Assembly (NCBI GenBank): GCA_951812925.1
Contig: OX638369.1
Span: 25,934,533-25,998,532, forward strand
DNA length: 64,000 nt
Source: Calliopum simillimum
Lineage: Eukaryota > Arthropoda > Insecta > Diptera > Lauxaniidae
Direction of reading: 5' to 3'
The notes under the pieces: model-generated
Seen by the model: only the letters and a program-made list of their open reading frames with translations
What the model was told of the DNA's origin: nothing
Database searches by the model: none
Part shown: positions 46,020 through 56,112 of the stretch, piece after piece
How positions within the stretch are numbered: position 1 is the first letter of the stretch
Layout of the letters: each line of letters opens with the position of its first letter
Position numbers and translations under genes: made by a program

Positions 46020-46281
46020 ATTGAGGAGTGATTTTTCAAAAGGGCTTATAACCAAAACGAGGCAAAAAAAATGTCATAATATTAATTGCCCGATACTTTG
46101 TTATAACTTAATAAAATTGGGTTCTGTTGCCACGAGCAGCTTACCTGATAGCGTGGAATTAATGGCATTTAGTTAAAAAAGCAATATATATCCAATAACC
46201 GATTTGTATGCAAATAATGTGTATGACATTACTTTTGCCTCATTTTGGTTATAAGCCCTTTTGAAATATTACTCCTCAATT
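46020..46281. mobile_element. palindromic MITE at the copia 3' break
   Basis: About 70-bp arms: TTGAGGAGTGATTTTTCAAA and AGGGCTTATAACCAAAACGA at the left, mirrored at the right. Flanking TA dinucleotides fit within one base. The copia frame reads through KLLIEE into its left end. Confidence 0.75.
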
Positions 46282-46961
46282 TAAAGCACTCTCTAGTCAC
46301 CGTGTGTTTTACGAGTTTACGAGGTTTTCGAGGCTTTTACACCTTTAAAGGCATCGCCCAATTATGTTTGTTAATCCTAGATTAAAAAGCGTTACAAATT
46401 GCAACGTTTGGGTTTCGAGTTGATTGAATAATTAAATAAAATAGAAGTGTAAGGTTGAATCAAATCAAATTTTAATTAATTATATCGAGAGTACGACTTT
46501 GTATAAAAAATTGCAAATCTCTATTATACTGTGCGACAATTAACTATCCTTAGCTTGTTCCGACTATCTATAGAGTTTGGTTCCATTAACCTAAATATCG
46601 CTTGCTGGTTGAATTCCCGTAAATATTGTTCTAAATATAGCTTTTTAAATGATTTTTTTGTATGGTACGTTAACCAGTTTCGCTCATTTTCAATCCATAG
46701 CTACGTTCTAGGTACGCCGATCCGTTTTCTCATAAAAATCAATTCCACAGACTTACGGACAGGCAAATGAACATGGCTCTCTCGACTCTGAATATGACAC
46801 TCATCAAAAATTTTCTTTCTTTTCTATGCCTGCGAAGTCCTTTCTGCCATTTTGGGGTTTTTAAAAACTATCAATTAAACCCCGTTCCAGAGATAAGCTT
46901 GTAGAATATTTTTACGCCTTTCCAAAGGCGATTTGGAAATGTGATCGTCGTTTGCGACTAA
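46282..46961. other. no gene seen
   Basis: The 79-codon frame at 46531 has no recognised domain. Near 46670-46690 it shares TTCGCTCATTTTCAATCC with 53780-53800, so it is at least partly repeat-derived. Confidence 0.4.
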
Positions 46962-47341
46962 TGGTGGAATTAGCCAAGAAGTAGCGTTTCGTAACGTGAC
47001 GTTTGTCAAAATTTATCAAATGGCAGAAGCGTGTTAGTGATTAGTAAAATCGTAAAGTAGCGGTACGCAACGTTGAGACCTGTTGAAATTAGATTTTCAA
47101 ACGCTACGTTGTTAGATAAAATAAATTAAATTTGGATGTTATAAATGGAATTTTTGGAATAAATTAATTAAAATAAGTATGACAATGGATGCTCGTTTAC
47201 AAAAACTGTAATTTTTCAAGTAATTTTTAAGTTGTAAGGTGACATTTCGAACGTTGCCTATCGTTTTCACTAATCGATGCTACGTTGACAAGCAACAGTG
47301 ACATTACGTTACGAAACGCTACTTCTTGGCTAATTCCAGCA
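46962..47341. mobile_element. 380-bp TA-flanked inverted-repeat element
   Basis: GGAATTAGCCAAGAAGTAGC followed by GTTTCGTAACGT at the left is mirrored at the right end (47300-47339). Flanking TA dinucleotides are at 46960-46961 and 47342-47343. Confidence 0.75.
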
Positions 47342-47762
47342 TAAGCTGTTTTTAACTTTTCGCCCCGTGTAGCATAGTTACGTATTTTTTTGTTTGCTTA
47401 CTCGAGTTAATTAGAATTGAATAGAATGAGGTATGAAATTCAAGTGATCAAATTCTCCACGTCCAGCAAAATTTCTCCATGTACGTCAAAAATTCTCCAT
47501 GTACGCAAAAAATTCTCCACGTACGTCACAAGTCTGTGTCAAATTTTGAATTTCCTCCTAAAACTACGCACTAAAATTGTTCAAAGTGAATTGCGCTCTC
47601 AAGCGTTGTGTAGTCGAGAAAAATCAACAGCTGATTTTGACATTCACTTGTGTTTTGCATAAAACATTAAAACACGAAAGGGTCGGTTGAAATTATAAAA
47701 AATTTTAATTTCGTTTTTCACAATTAAAATTTAACACTTTAATTTTTTATTCAACAGCAAAC

Positions 47763-48243
47763 ATGTTAGTGCGCTGCCTGCGAAAATTTCCACGAGTCGC
47801 CTCGCTCCCAACTTTCCAACTTCTTCCAGATACACGCCGCTGATAATATAATGAAACCAATGTAAGCGAACACACAAATTTGTGCATTTGGCATTCAAGC
47901 GGAACAAAAGAAACAAATCTTTCAACATGAATGGTTTAATGCTGTCACACTAACTGATTAACTTGCTTTACAGGACATTTCAAAGTTATGGTTTCTATCC
48001 ATTCACACATATTTCAGCTGATGATAAGTGAGTGTTACCCCGGATAAGGTGACGCTGACGAGATCTTTTTTGGACATTACTAATAATGATTGGACCAACG
48101 GTGTTCGTATATTAACAGTCGATAAGATTGAAATGACCGAAGGCTATATGGAATCGCTTTTGCCACGCTATTTGCTTGGTCAGGAAGGTTTTGACCAACG
48201 TCGCACAGTGCGAAATTTGGGAGGTTTAGAAGAACTTTATTAA
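47763..48243 (+). pseudogene. unknown small gene with mitochondrial-type leader, apparently broken
   Basis: A plus-strand start at 47763 encodes MLVRCLRKFPRVASLPTFQL then LPDTRR, an Arg-rich, acid-poor leader, and then a TGA. In the +1 frame the reading goes on as ADNIMKP to a GTAAGC donor. A 112-bp intron (47862-47973) ends TTTACAG, and the exon resumes in phase with TFQSYGFYPFTHISADDK before another TGA. Shifted again, 48034-48243 encodes VTPDKVTLTRSFLDITNNDW, TNGVRILTVDKIEMTEGYME and SLLPRYLLGQEGF up to TAA. The pattern suggests one gene with two small frame lesions, though an alternative exon structure or sequence errors could also explain it. The family is not recognised. Confidence 0.45.
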
Positions 48244-49447
48244 ATTTTTGAAATACATAAAACGCATAAGATTATTCATTATTTCGGTAGCTTAATATCC
48301 CACCTCAAAAATCTCATACTCAATTTGGTGAATAACCCTGCGAATCAACTGCAAAATGCACCTGAAACTTGCATTATTTATTCATTCATACTTTTTGACT
48401 ATATAAAGCTTTCGATTTGTTTTAGTTTATAGATTGGTACATAAAAACGGTAAGTCGGTAGGACGCGAAAATTTTTTCCTTTATTTTTTAAGAATTTTTT
48501 AAGTGTGTTAATGACATTTTATATTGAAAATTGATTTGATTGACTATAGCCGTGTTTTTAATCCGTTCCTTGATTTGTCATAATTATGTGTTAGAAAAAT
48601 GCATTGATAGATTTATATGTAAATCGATCTTTGCAAATATATGACTAAAAGTTCAATTAAATAAAATCAATTTATTTTTTAATAAAATTGTCACTTATTG
48701 GCATTCAAATAATTGCAGAATCTTTTCTTACTCGTGTGTGATTTGTTTGTGAAAATTGTGCTTTTTAAGAAGTTCGTAAGATTTACATTTTCAACTTCTT
48801 TGGATACTTTAAAAGGTGTTACCACAAATGGCCATTTTGAAACGTATAAAATTTGAAAGGTAGGTTTATCCTCTACTGGAAACATAAAACATCTTTTGCG
48901 ATATTTTGCGATCCTCTTTTAAACTAAATCTTTTCCAGAATGTCTTTAGAAATTTCATATAGCACCGAAATTTCATGAAAAACCGACATCGGACGCCATC
49001 GTTGGTTTTGTTTTAGAAAAAATAGGCTCACCAGCACTAACATCTGACACTCTCCATAGTTTAAAGGTAACTATTCGCACGCTAGTTTATAATATACAAA
49101 AAAAGTAGGGGGAATCCTATCGAAATTTAGAAGCATTTTTGAATAAAAATGCAAGAAACAGCAAATATCCTGTGTCTTACCCCCTTCATTTTTAATGGTG
49201 TTTTGATAAGAAAATGGTTATATCTATCAAGTTTCATAGCGATATCTGGTATGGGAGCGGAAATACAACGTTTTAAGCATTTTCATACATGGGGGGTATG
49301 ATAACCCCTTGTCTGATCCCCCTTAATTTTTGCCAATTAAATATATATCCAAGTATTAAGTTTCATACCTATAACTGCTATATGTGCTGAGATATGAATT
49401 AAGTTCCGCTAGACTCTGAAAATTTCGCAATGTGCGTCGTCGTAAAG
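48244..49447. other. no gene seen
   Basis: AT-rich intergenic sequence; the short frames lack support. Confidence 0.4.
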
Positions 49448-49455
49448 CTTATGAG

Positions 49456-50410
49456 CAGGGCTCGGATTTTAATGCCCTTAAAAACATCGAAAAATGACCA
49501 AAAAAAAAAATGACAAAATGCCTTTAATAACCCAAAAAAATTACCTATAAAAAATAAAAAATGCCCTAAAAAAAATAATCAGTGCATATTTTTAGTCTTT
49601 TCTGATAAAAAAATTTATCAAATTGCGTTCCAATAAATAACAACGTAAATTTTTAAATTTTCAAAATTACACGACCTTCTACTATCAGTTAAAATGTTGC
49701 TGTACAGTGAACACCAAAAAACTTCTTTCTACTTTTGCACTGACGAGATGGGCATATTTAAAAGAAAGAATTAGATTTTAGGTGCCTATTTAAAATATGA
49801 CACAAGCTTTTATATCCAGAACTTTTATCCATCACATAAATAAATTTTCTATAAACATTCCCTCCACCATTAACGCGTTAAGTTTTTCTTTTATACTTTT
49901 AATCAAAGCTTTTAATCAAAGACAATGGTGTTGACTACAAAGATTATATTCCTTGTGGTATGGATTAAGAACTAGTTTTGATGCACGTTTTTTATCTCTG
50001 AAAAAATTTTATTGAGCATCTCCAACTGCTTTGGCAACAAAACTTTCAAATATATCTACGATTTTTTTACTGTTTAGAAAATCAAAGATGCAACGCTTTT
50101 CAATTTAAAACTTATTGTAGAAAAGTGACAAAAATATAAAAATCTACTAAAATGCCTCAAAAATAGCGTAAATTATGAAAAATTGCCAAAAAACTAGAAG
50201 TAATCATAAAAAATCACAAAAATGCCTCAAAAGAATGCCGTATACTATGGAAAATGACCTAAAAACCAAAAATGGCTAAAAAAGACAAAAAAATGCCATA
50301 AAAACTTTTTGCTTTGAAAAGTAGGGATCATGCACGGTGTTTCTGTGTTATCAGAAAACGTCTATGTAAGAGCAGAAAAAAGATGACATTTCATCGAAAT
50401 CCGAGCCCTG
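49456..50410. mobile_element. hAT-type element, exact 8-bp TSD
   Basis: Ends CAGGGCTCGGATTTTAATGC and (complement) CAGGGCTCGGATTTCGATG, flanked by CTTATGAG on both sides (49448-49455 and 50411-50418). The interior repeats AAAATGCCCTAAAA or AAAATGCCTCAAAA near both ends. No transposase frame remains. Confidence 0.9.
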
Positions 50411-50532
50411 CTTATGAGCACAAAAAGCCTGAAAAATAAAATTTATAAAGAGAACAAAAAGAGAAAAGCGGATATTTTTACAGAAAAGCTGAGCCAATTG
50501 AGCTTTTTAAATTTTGGAACAGATACAGTTTA

Positions 50533-51674
50533 GCTCCCAATCGAAATTGATTATAAACCAAATATTTTCTTACGTGCTTTTAAAATCTAAGAATAAATAT
50601 GTAATCAAAAAGTGTCGCTTGGATCTGGTTTCGGAGATATAGACATCGGAAGTTGGGGATATAGCTTTTCTAAAAATCTATATAAGTTGAAAACGGCTAC
50701 ATTGATTTCCAAAATTGGGTGTCATATTGTAATTTAATAAGCTACTATATTGCACCGAAAATTTTTGAAATCTGGATCGTAGTTTTCGAGATATTACGAC
50801 TTCTGATATTTTGACCGTTTTTTTTTATTTTTTTTTTTTCAAAGAAACCGTTATTTTTCCAAAAAATCTGTTATTAACATATTTATAAAGCTCAATTCAT
50901 CCCCTTTAAAATGATATAGTACTAAACAAAAAATTTTGATATTAACTCTTTATAACCAAAAAAATTAAAATTCATTTGGAAGAATTTTTTAAATTTTGTT
51001 GATATGTTTTCTATGGTGTGTTCTCTTTGACAATATGAACATTGCAATATATTTTTATCGTTTATGGTATATCAAAAACCGGCTCCGCTAGCCACAGTAA
51101 TTTAACATAAGAGTAGGGGTAACTGGGAGGCCTGTGGCCTCATTTAAGGATTTAGAACTCGCAAAAATCCAACATAGGCTTCGCGGCGGCCTTCGGTAGC
51201 GTATCAGTCTATAATATATCTAACACCTAGTTTGCTAGCCACAGTAATTTTACATAGGAGTAGGGGTAAGTGAAATGTTTATGGTATCAAAGAGAACACA
51301 TTATATCAAAAAAATTTATTGTTTAAAAAGAGTTAATATCAAAAATTTTTGTTTAAGTACTATATCATTTTCTTTGAAAAAAAAAAAAAAAAAAAAAAAA
51401 TCGGTCAAAATATCAGAAGTCGTAATATCTCGAAAACTGCGATCCAGATTTAAAAAATTGTTGGTGCAATATTGTAGATTATTAAATTACAATATGACAC
51501 CCATATTTTGGAAATCAATGTAGTCGTTTTCCACTTATATAGAAAGCTTCCAACATCCGATGTCTTTATCTCCGAAACCAGATCCGAGCGATACTTTTTG
51601 ATTACATATTTATTCTAAGATTTTGAAAGCACATAAGAAAATATTTGGTTTATAATCAACTTCGATTGTGAGCT
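50533..51674. mobile_element. foldback element with about 450-bp arms
   Basis: GCTCCCAATCGAAATTGATT, GATCTGGTTTCGGAGATATA and CGAGATATTACGACTTCTGA at the left are mirrored in order at the right end (to 51674). The loop near 51070-51250 contains a direct duplication of CTAGCCACAGTAATTT. A third, partial arm copy is at 52970-53065. Confidence 0.8.
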
Positions 51675-51927
51675 GTTCTTTATATTTTTCGATACTTTTG
51701 GTTTTTTAGTCGGCCGATTTTTGTAGTTTATTTTGAAAAATCTGTAGGTGGCATCTCCAAACCAACAAAAGCGTTTTGAGGAATTTGGCAGCAAACGTTT
51801 ATTTCAAACGATTGGAAAGACGCGACGCAGCAAAAAATTGAATTGTTCTGCTGAATTTTGAAAAGTAAGTTTTTAATGAATTTATTTCTTTTTTATCCTT
51901 ATTTATTATATTTTCCTTTAATTTAGG

Positions 51928-52242
51928 ATGAATTATTATAATCGAAACCATGGAAATTACCGACGTTTTAAAAACGAAGAATTGCGCAGCATAATGGAGA
52001 GAAATATGCTCCGCAATATAATGGTGCAGCGGAGCACCAATGCTCGCGTAGACGTGGTACAGAGAACGTTGGCGGAGGTGCAGCGGCAGCATCGCCAGCA
52101 GCTGAACCAACAACAAAGCATAATTCGGATGTTGCGAGAAACGCTACCCGTTGGCCACCCGGCCAGGTTGCACCGTCAGGTTGCCGTGGTTCGCAGTGCT
52201 GCCGCCCACGTTCCTGCCCACGTTCCCGCCAACGTAGACTGA
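51928..52242 (+). CDS. small spliced gene of unknown function, Gln/Arg-rich
   Basis: A 62-bp intron (51865-51926: GAAAA|GTAAGT ... TTTAATTTAG) ends one base before the ATG, so the upstream exon is untranslated. The frame encodes 104 residues: MNYYNRNHGNYRRFKNEELR, a probable amphipathic helix LAEVQRQHRQQLNQQQSIIR then MLRETLP, and a C-terminal VRSAAAHVPAHVPANVD repeat. It stops at TGA. In the same frame after this TGA, 20 more codons run NVMDAEELLELENLLLMEPQ to TAA. GC content and codon choice differ sharply from the AT-rich surroundings. An AATAAA lies at about 52443. A related damaged copy is at 54129. Family not recognised. Confidence 0.6.
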   Translation: MNYYNRNHGNYRRFKNEELRSIMERNMLRNIMVQRSTNARVDVVQRTLAEVQRQHRQQLNQQQSIIRMLRETLPVGHPARLHRQVAVVRSAAAHVPAHVPANVD

Positions 52243-52449
52243 AACGTCATGGACGCTGAGGAATTGCTGGAACTCGAAAACCTCCTGCTTATGGAGCCGC
52301 AGTAAAACATGTAAACTGTAAAAGATGTAAACTGTATGTCTGTATGTCTCGTATATATATTTTCAAATTGAAATGTAACTTTTTTTCACGTTTGTGTAGT
52401 TTTAAGTTTTAAAGAAATGAATTATTTATTTTTATTTTAGTTAATAAAA

Positions 52450-53160
52450 ACCAATTACTAAAGACACGAAACACTAACTAACATTCTTACGAAACACAAT
52501 TTAATTCATTAAAATCCCAACGGAAAACGGAAGCGCATTGAAACGACTTCAGTTGCGCTTCCGTGGAAGCACACATTTGGAAGCATATGAAATACGCTTC
52601 CGTGCAAGTTTTTCAAAATTTTAAGTTACATTTCACAAAAATTACTTTTTTTCTGTAACTTTTGGTAGATTTATTAACTTTTATAAGCAATAAAATAAAA
52701 TAGAATTTGAAAAATTTTGTATGCTACTAGAGATGTGCTTCTATTGACTTCTTTTTGGAAGCAGCTTCATTTCTTCCCGTTAAGAAGTTCAGGAACTAAA
52801 AAAAAATCCAATAAAACAGCTTTGTTGTTAACAAAAATAATAGGTTATTAAATTTTTTAGGTAAGAAAAAACTTAAATGATAATCATAAATGCAGGAACA
52901 TAAATTTAATTGCTGTCATCATCAGTTACTCGCATTCGCTTTCGTTGTATGCTTGCGCCGTCAGCAGCCAGATCCGAGCGACACTTTTTGATAACATATT
53001 TATTCTTAGTTTTTAAAAGAACGTAAGAAAATATTTGGTTTATAGTCAATTTCGATTGGGAGCTTAACTGTATTTACGCCTAAAGTTTTACTTATTTTAC
53101 TTCTTATATACAGTAAAATAAAAATTATAATTCGCTAATTTTTTCAGGCTTCATCTCTTC
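52450..53160. other. spacer with GGAAGC-rich segment and foldback fragment
   Basis: 52520-52610 repeats GGAAGC/GCTTCC several times (for example GCGCTTCCGTGGAAGC). 52970-53065 is a partial copy of the 50533-51674 arm. No gene. Confidence 0.5.
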
Positions 53161-53180
53161 TTAACTTAAAGACTACCAAC

Positions 53181-53302
53181 CCGAAGGTCGTCCAAAAACA
53201 GCGGTTGTCCCAGAAAACGTGGATGCTGAGCACAAACGTCGACCAAAACATGTTCCAATAAAAACTAGTATGGGTGTTACCTTTCGCCTGGCCAAACATT
53301 AA
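53181..53302 (+). pseudogene. mariner transposase fragment
   Basis: EGRPKTAVVPENVDA is the mariner helix-turn-helix linker region, shared with the fragment at 58333. The reading degenerates after about 15 residues. Confidence 0.6.
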
Positions 53303-53329
53303 ATACCCTACACAGCAGTGTTTTGAAAA

Positions 53330-53800
53330 TATTGCTTATATGGGAAATGCCACGCCCTCTTGTCCAAATTCAAACCGTTTTTTCTCAGAGTTTGCATTTA
53401 TAGTTCTAGTATATGAGTGAAATTTGGTTGGATTATCTCAAAAAATGCGTTTTGAAGCTTTGGCTTTATATGGAAGGTGCCACGTCCTCTTGTCCGATTC
53501 TATCCCGTTTTTTTTTTAAAGCTTACATTTATGTTTTTAGTGTCTGAGTAAAATTAAGTTCGATTATCTCAAAAAACGCTTTCAGTACAGCGTTTTGAAG
53601 CTTTTGCTTATATGGGAGGTGCCACGCCCTCTTACTCGAATTCGCCCAGTTTTTTTTTCAGAGCTTTTCTTCACAATTCGCAGTATTTATGTGTATTTTG
53701 GTTGCATTATCGTGAAAAATACTCCAAAAGTTGCATTTTGAAGATATTTTTTGTATGGGCGGTAGGCGTGTCCGCTGACCGATTTCGCTCATTTTCAATC
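53330..53800 (+). repeat. tandem repeat, about 125-145 bp units
   Basis: Four units carry GGGAGGTGCCACGCCCTCTT (variants at 53340, 53474, 53614 and, diverged, 53757), each followed by a TTTTTTTTCAGAGC-type stretch. Distinct from, but similar in vocabulary to, the 423-bp array. The 129-codon frame at 53612 comes from it. Confidence 0.75.
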
Positions 53801-54128
53801 CCCCAAGCTAACTTTGACGACGGAGGCTGTGTACCAAATTTCATTATCTTGCTTAGTTTTCCCATAAAATGTATTTCCACACAGCCAGTCAGGCAAACTA
53901 GCTTCAAAGTCAAAGTGCCCTCCGTGAGACACCTCACAAGCCAAAGCCATTTTGAAAAATCAAAATCAAACAAAGTAGGCATAGCGCCACGCATTGTTTA
54001 ATGTGATCTCAAAGAGTCGAGTTATAACTTTGGAAACAATTTTTAAATAAATGTAAGTAATATATATACATATGTATATACAAATTTTTGAATTTTTAGT
54101 CATTATTTGTAAAATTTTCAGATTTTCG

Positions 54129-54415
54129 ATGAATCATAACATCACCAAACTTTTTTCTTTTACAAAGAACAATAAAACGGATATAACGCGAGCATGAAGA
54201 GATATTCAAGCGCTGCAGAATGAAAATCGAGCAATGCGAACGGAATTAGACAGGCAGAAGGAGCTGCTCCGTGCTCTAATCAGAGATTTGGACCGGCAGC
54301 AGCTTCTGGCTTTACCGGACGAGGACCCAAATGATCTGGCGCAGCACGTCGGTTGAGATTGGAGCAAGAAGGCCGATTGCGTCGTTTAGAGGACCGCCTA
54401 ACGGCAATTCAGTGA
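54129..54415 (+). pseudogene. damaged relative of the 51928 gene
   Basis: A 69-bp intron (54053-54121, AAAT|GTAAGT ... TTTTCAG) ends 7 bp before an ATG, the same arrangement as at 51928. The frame reads MNHNITKLFSFTKNNKTDIT then RA, hits TGA (54195-54197), and continues without other stops as RDIQALQNENRAMRTELDRQ, KELLRALIRDLDRQQLLALP and DEDPNDLAQHVG to TGA at 54354. In the next frame the coiled-coil character goes on (LRLEQEGRLRRLEDRLTAIQ) to TGA at 54413. ELDRQKELLRALIRDL aligns with QLNQQQSIIRMLRETL of the 51928 gene. One in-frame stop plus one frameshift point to a pseudogene, unless both are recoded. Confidence 0.5.
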
Positions 54416-54539
54416 TTTTTTGATTTATGTTAAAATTCTTAGCACACTTGATTTCAAGTGTTTAATTTTTTTACATAAGTTTTGTTTTGTACAATTTTTG
54501 ATTTCAAACTTCACACTTCATAAATAAAAAAAAGAAAAT

Positions 54540-54592
54540 TAAAAAAAAAGAAAATTTAAAAAAAAAAGAAAATTTAAAAAAAAGAAAAAATT
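54540..54592. repeat. AAAGAAAATTA simple repeat
   Basis: Four to five imperfect A-rich units of about 14 bp. Confidence 0.7.
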
Positions 54593-54847
54593 CGGACAAT
54601 TTCCTTAAAAATTAATTACATATATTACGACAAAATTGTGGCTATTAGATAAATTTTATGATTTTGTATGAGCTTTTATTTTATGAATTTCCTTAGTGCG
54701 GTAGAAACTGAGATAATGAGTATGACTAATCGAAAAAAAAAAAAAACATTTCAGATAAATGACTTGGAGACTTCACAAATCGAGACATTTACAACGATAT
54801 ACTATACTTGATGATCGAACGTCAAATGGCAGTCAACATAATAGTAA

Positions 54848-56112
54848 TAAGTATGCCAAGACCATTGGACATTGAGTCTTGGTCTTGGTTTTGGTTTTGA
54901 TATTGAGTCTTGGTCTTGGTAATTTGGTCTTGGGGTTGATCTTGTTATGTGTTGATCACACGCTGCGTTCTTAAACTTAGAAATGAAACTTTACTGAAAA
55001 ATTGCTGAAGAGTGTTGAGTAATCAAAATTTTAAACCTTTTTGTAAGCAGTTGGGTTTTAAAAAGGCCAAATTCCGTATTGAGAGATAATTTTATGTTCG
55101 AAAGGGGCGATAGACCCCTATTAACTATGACTAAGACAGAATAGCAGTCCTTAATTATCATCTGGACCAACACCAAGACTGCTTAGTAGACCGGGTCGAA
55201 ATTTAGATTCATCCCGAAACCGATTTAAAAGTTAGAGGAACTCTTAAAACTAATATCTGCATTCATTTTGAAAAAAAAAAAACCAATGGAGCACTTCTGA
55301 TTATACTGAAGGCCCATTTTGGAACAATGGAAACCCAAGGGTGCTTTAGATATAAAGATTATGTTCTTACAAATATCTTGGAGCCTAAAATTTTTTTTTT
55401 GGGTATAGATAATATTCGGTTCCAAAAATTGATTTTTTTACGTTTTTTAATAACGAGGTCAGAAAAAAGATTTTTCACTCAGAAACAAGGGATTTAACGA
55501 AAGAAGTGTACACGAAAAAAAAAAAAAAAATGCTTAGAATTGTCCAAAAAATACGTGTGAGTTTTTTCAGAATTTTTTGAGATATTTTATAATTTTTTAA
55601 AACTTGGTTAAAAAAAAAAAAAAATAGAAAAAAAAAAAAAAATCCCAAAATTCTGAAAATATTCAAACGTAGTTTTTGGACAATTCTAAGCATTTTTTGA
55701 CGAATGCGCTTTTTTCGCTAGATGCCTTGCTTTTGAGTAAAACAACATTTTTTGACGGCGTAATTCAAAAACGTAAAAAAATCGATTTTGGGATGTGAAT
55801 ATTATCTATGTATGTATATCCCTAAAAAAAATTTATAATTTTTAAACGCCAAAATTTTTGTAAGAACATAGTCTTTATTTCTAAATCACCTTTGGGTATC
55901 CATTTTGTAAGGAAAAAAAAAATAATGGCAAAAAAACATGGGCTTTCAGTAGAATAAAAAGTGCTCCATTGGTTTTTCTCAGAATGAATGAAGATATCGT
56001 TTTTAAGACTACTTCTAACTTTTGAGTCGGTTTCGGGATGATTTTATTTTGCTTCATTCAAAATCGACCCGGTCTACTGCTTAGACACTAAGTCTTAGTC
56101 TTGATCTTGAAA
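54848..56112. repeat. GTCTTGGTCTTGA word element, third copy, interrupted
   Basis: Words such as TTGAGTCTTGGTCTTGG at 54870-54950, CCAACACCAAGACT near 55170, and AAGTCTTAGTCTTGATCTTG after 56085. The element at 55187-56076 splits it. Confidence 0.65.
55187..56076. mobile_element. foldback element with exact 8-bp TSD
   Basis: Ends TAGACCGGGTCGA and its complement, flanked by CTGCTTAG on both sides (55179-55186 and 56077-56084). Arms of about 300 bp share CATCCCGAAACCGA, CCAATGGAGCACTT, TAAGAACATA and TTTTTTTACGTTTT in mirror order. A-rich centre. Inserted into the GTCTTGG-word repeat. Confidence 0.92.

Noticed and set aside
53612..54001. 129-codon plus frame
   Set aside because: Runs through the tandem repeat carrying GGTGCCACGCCC; no domain.
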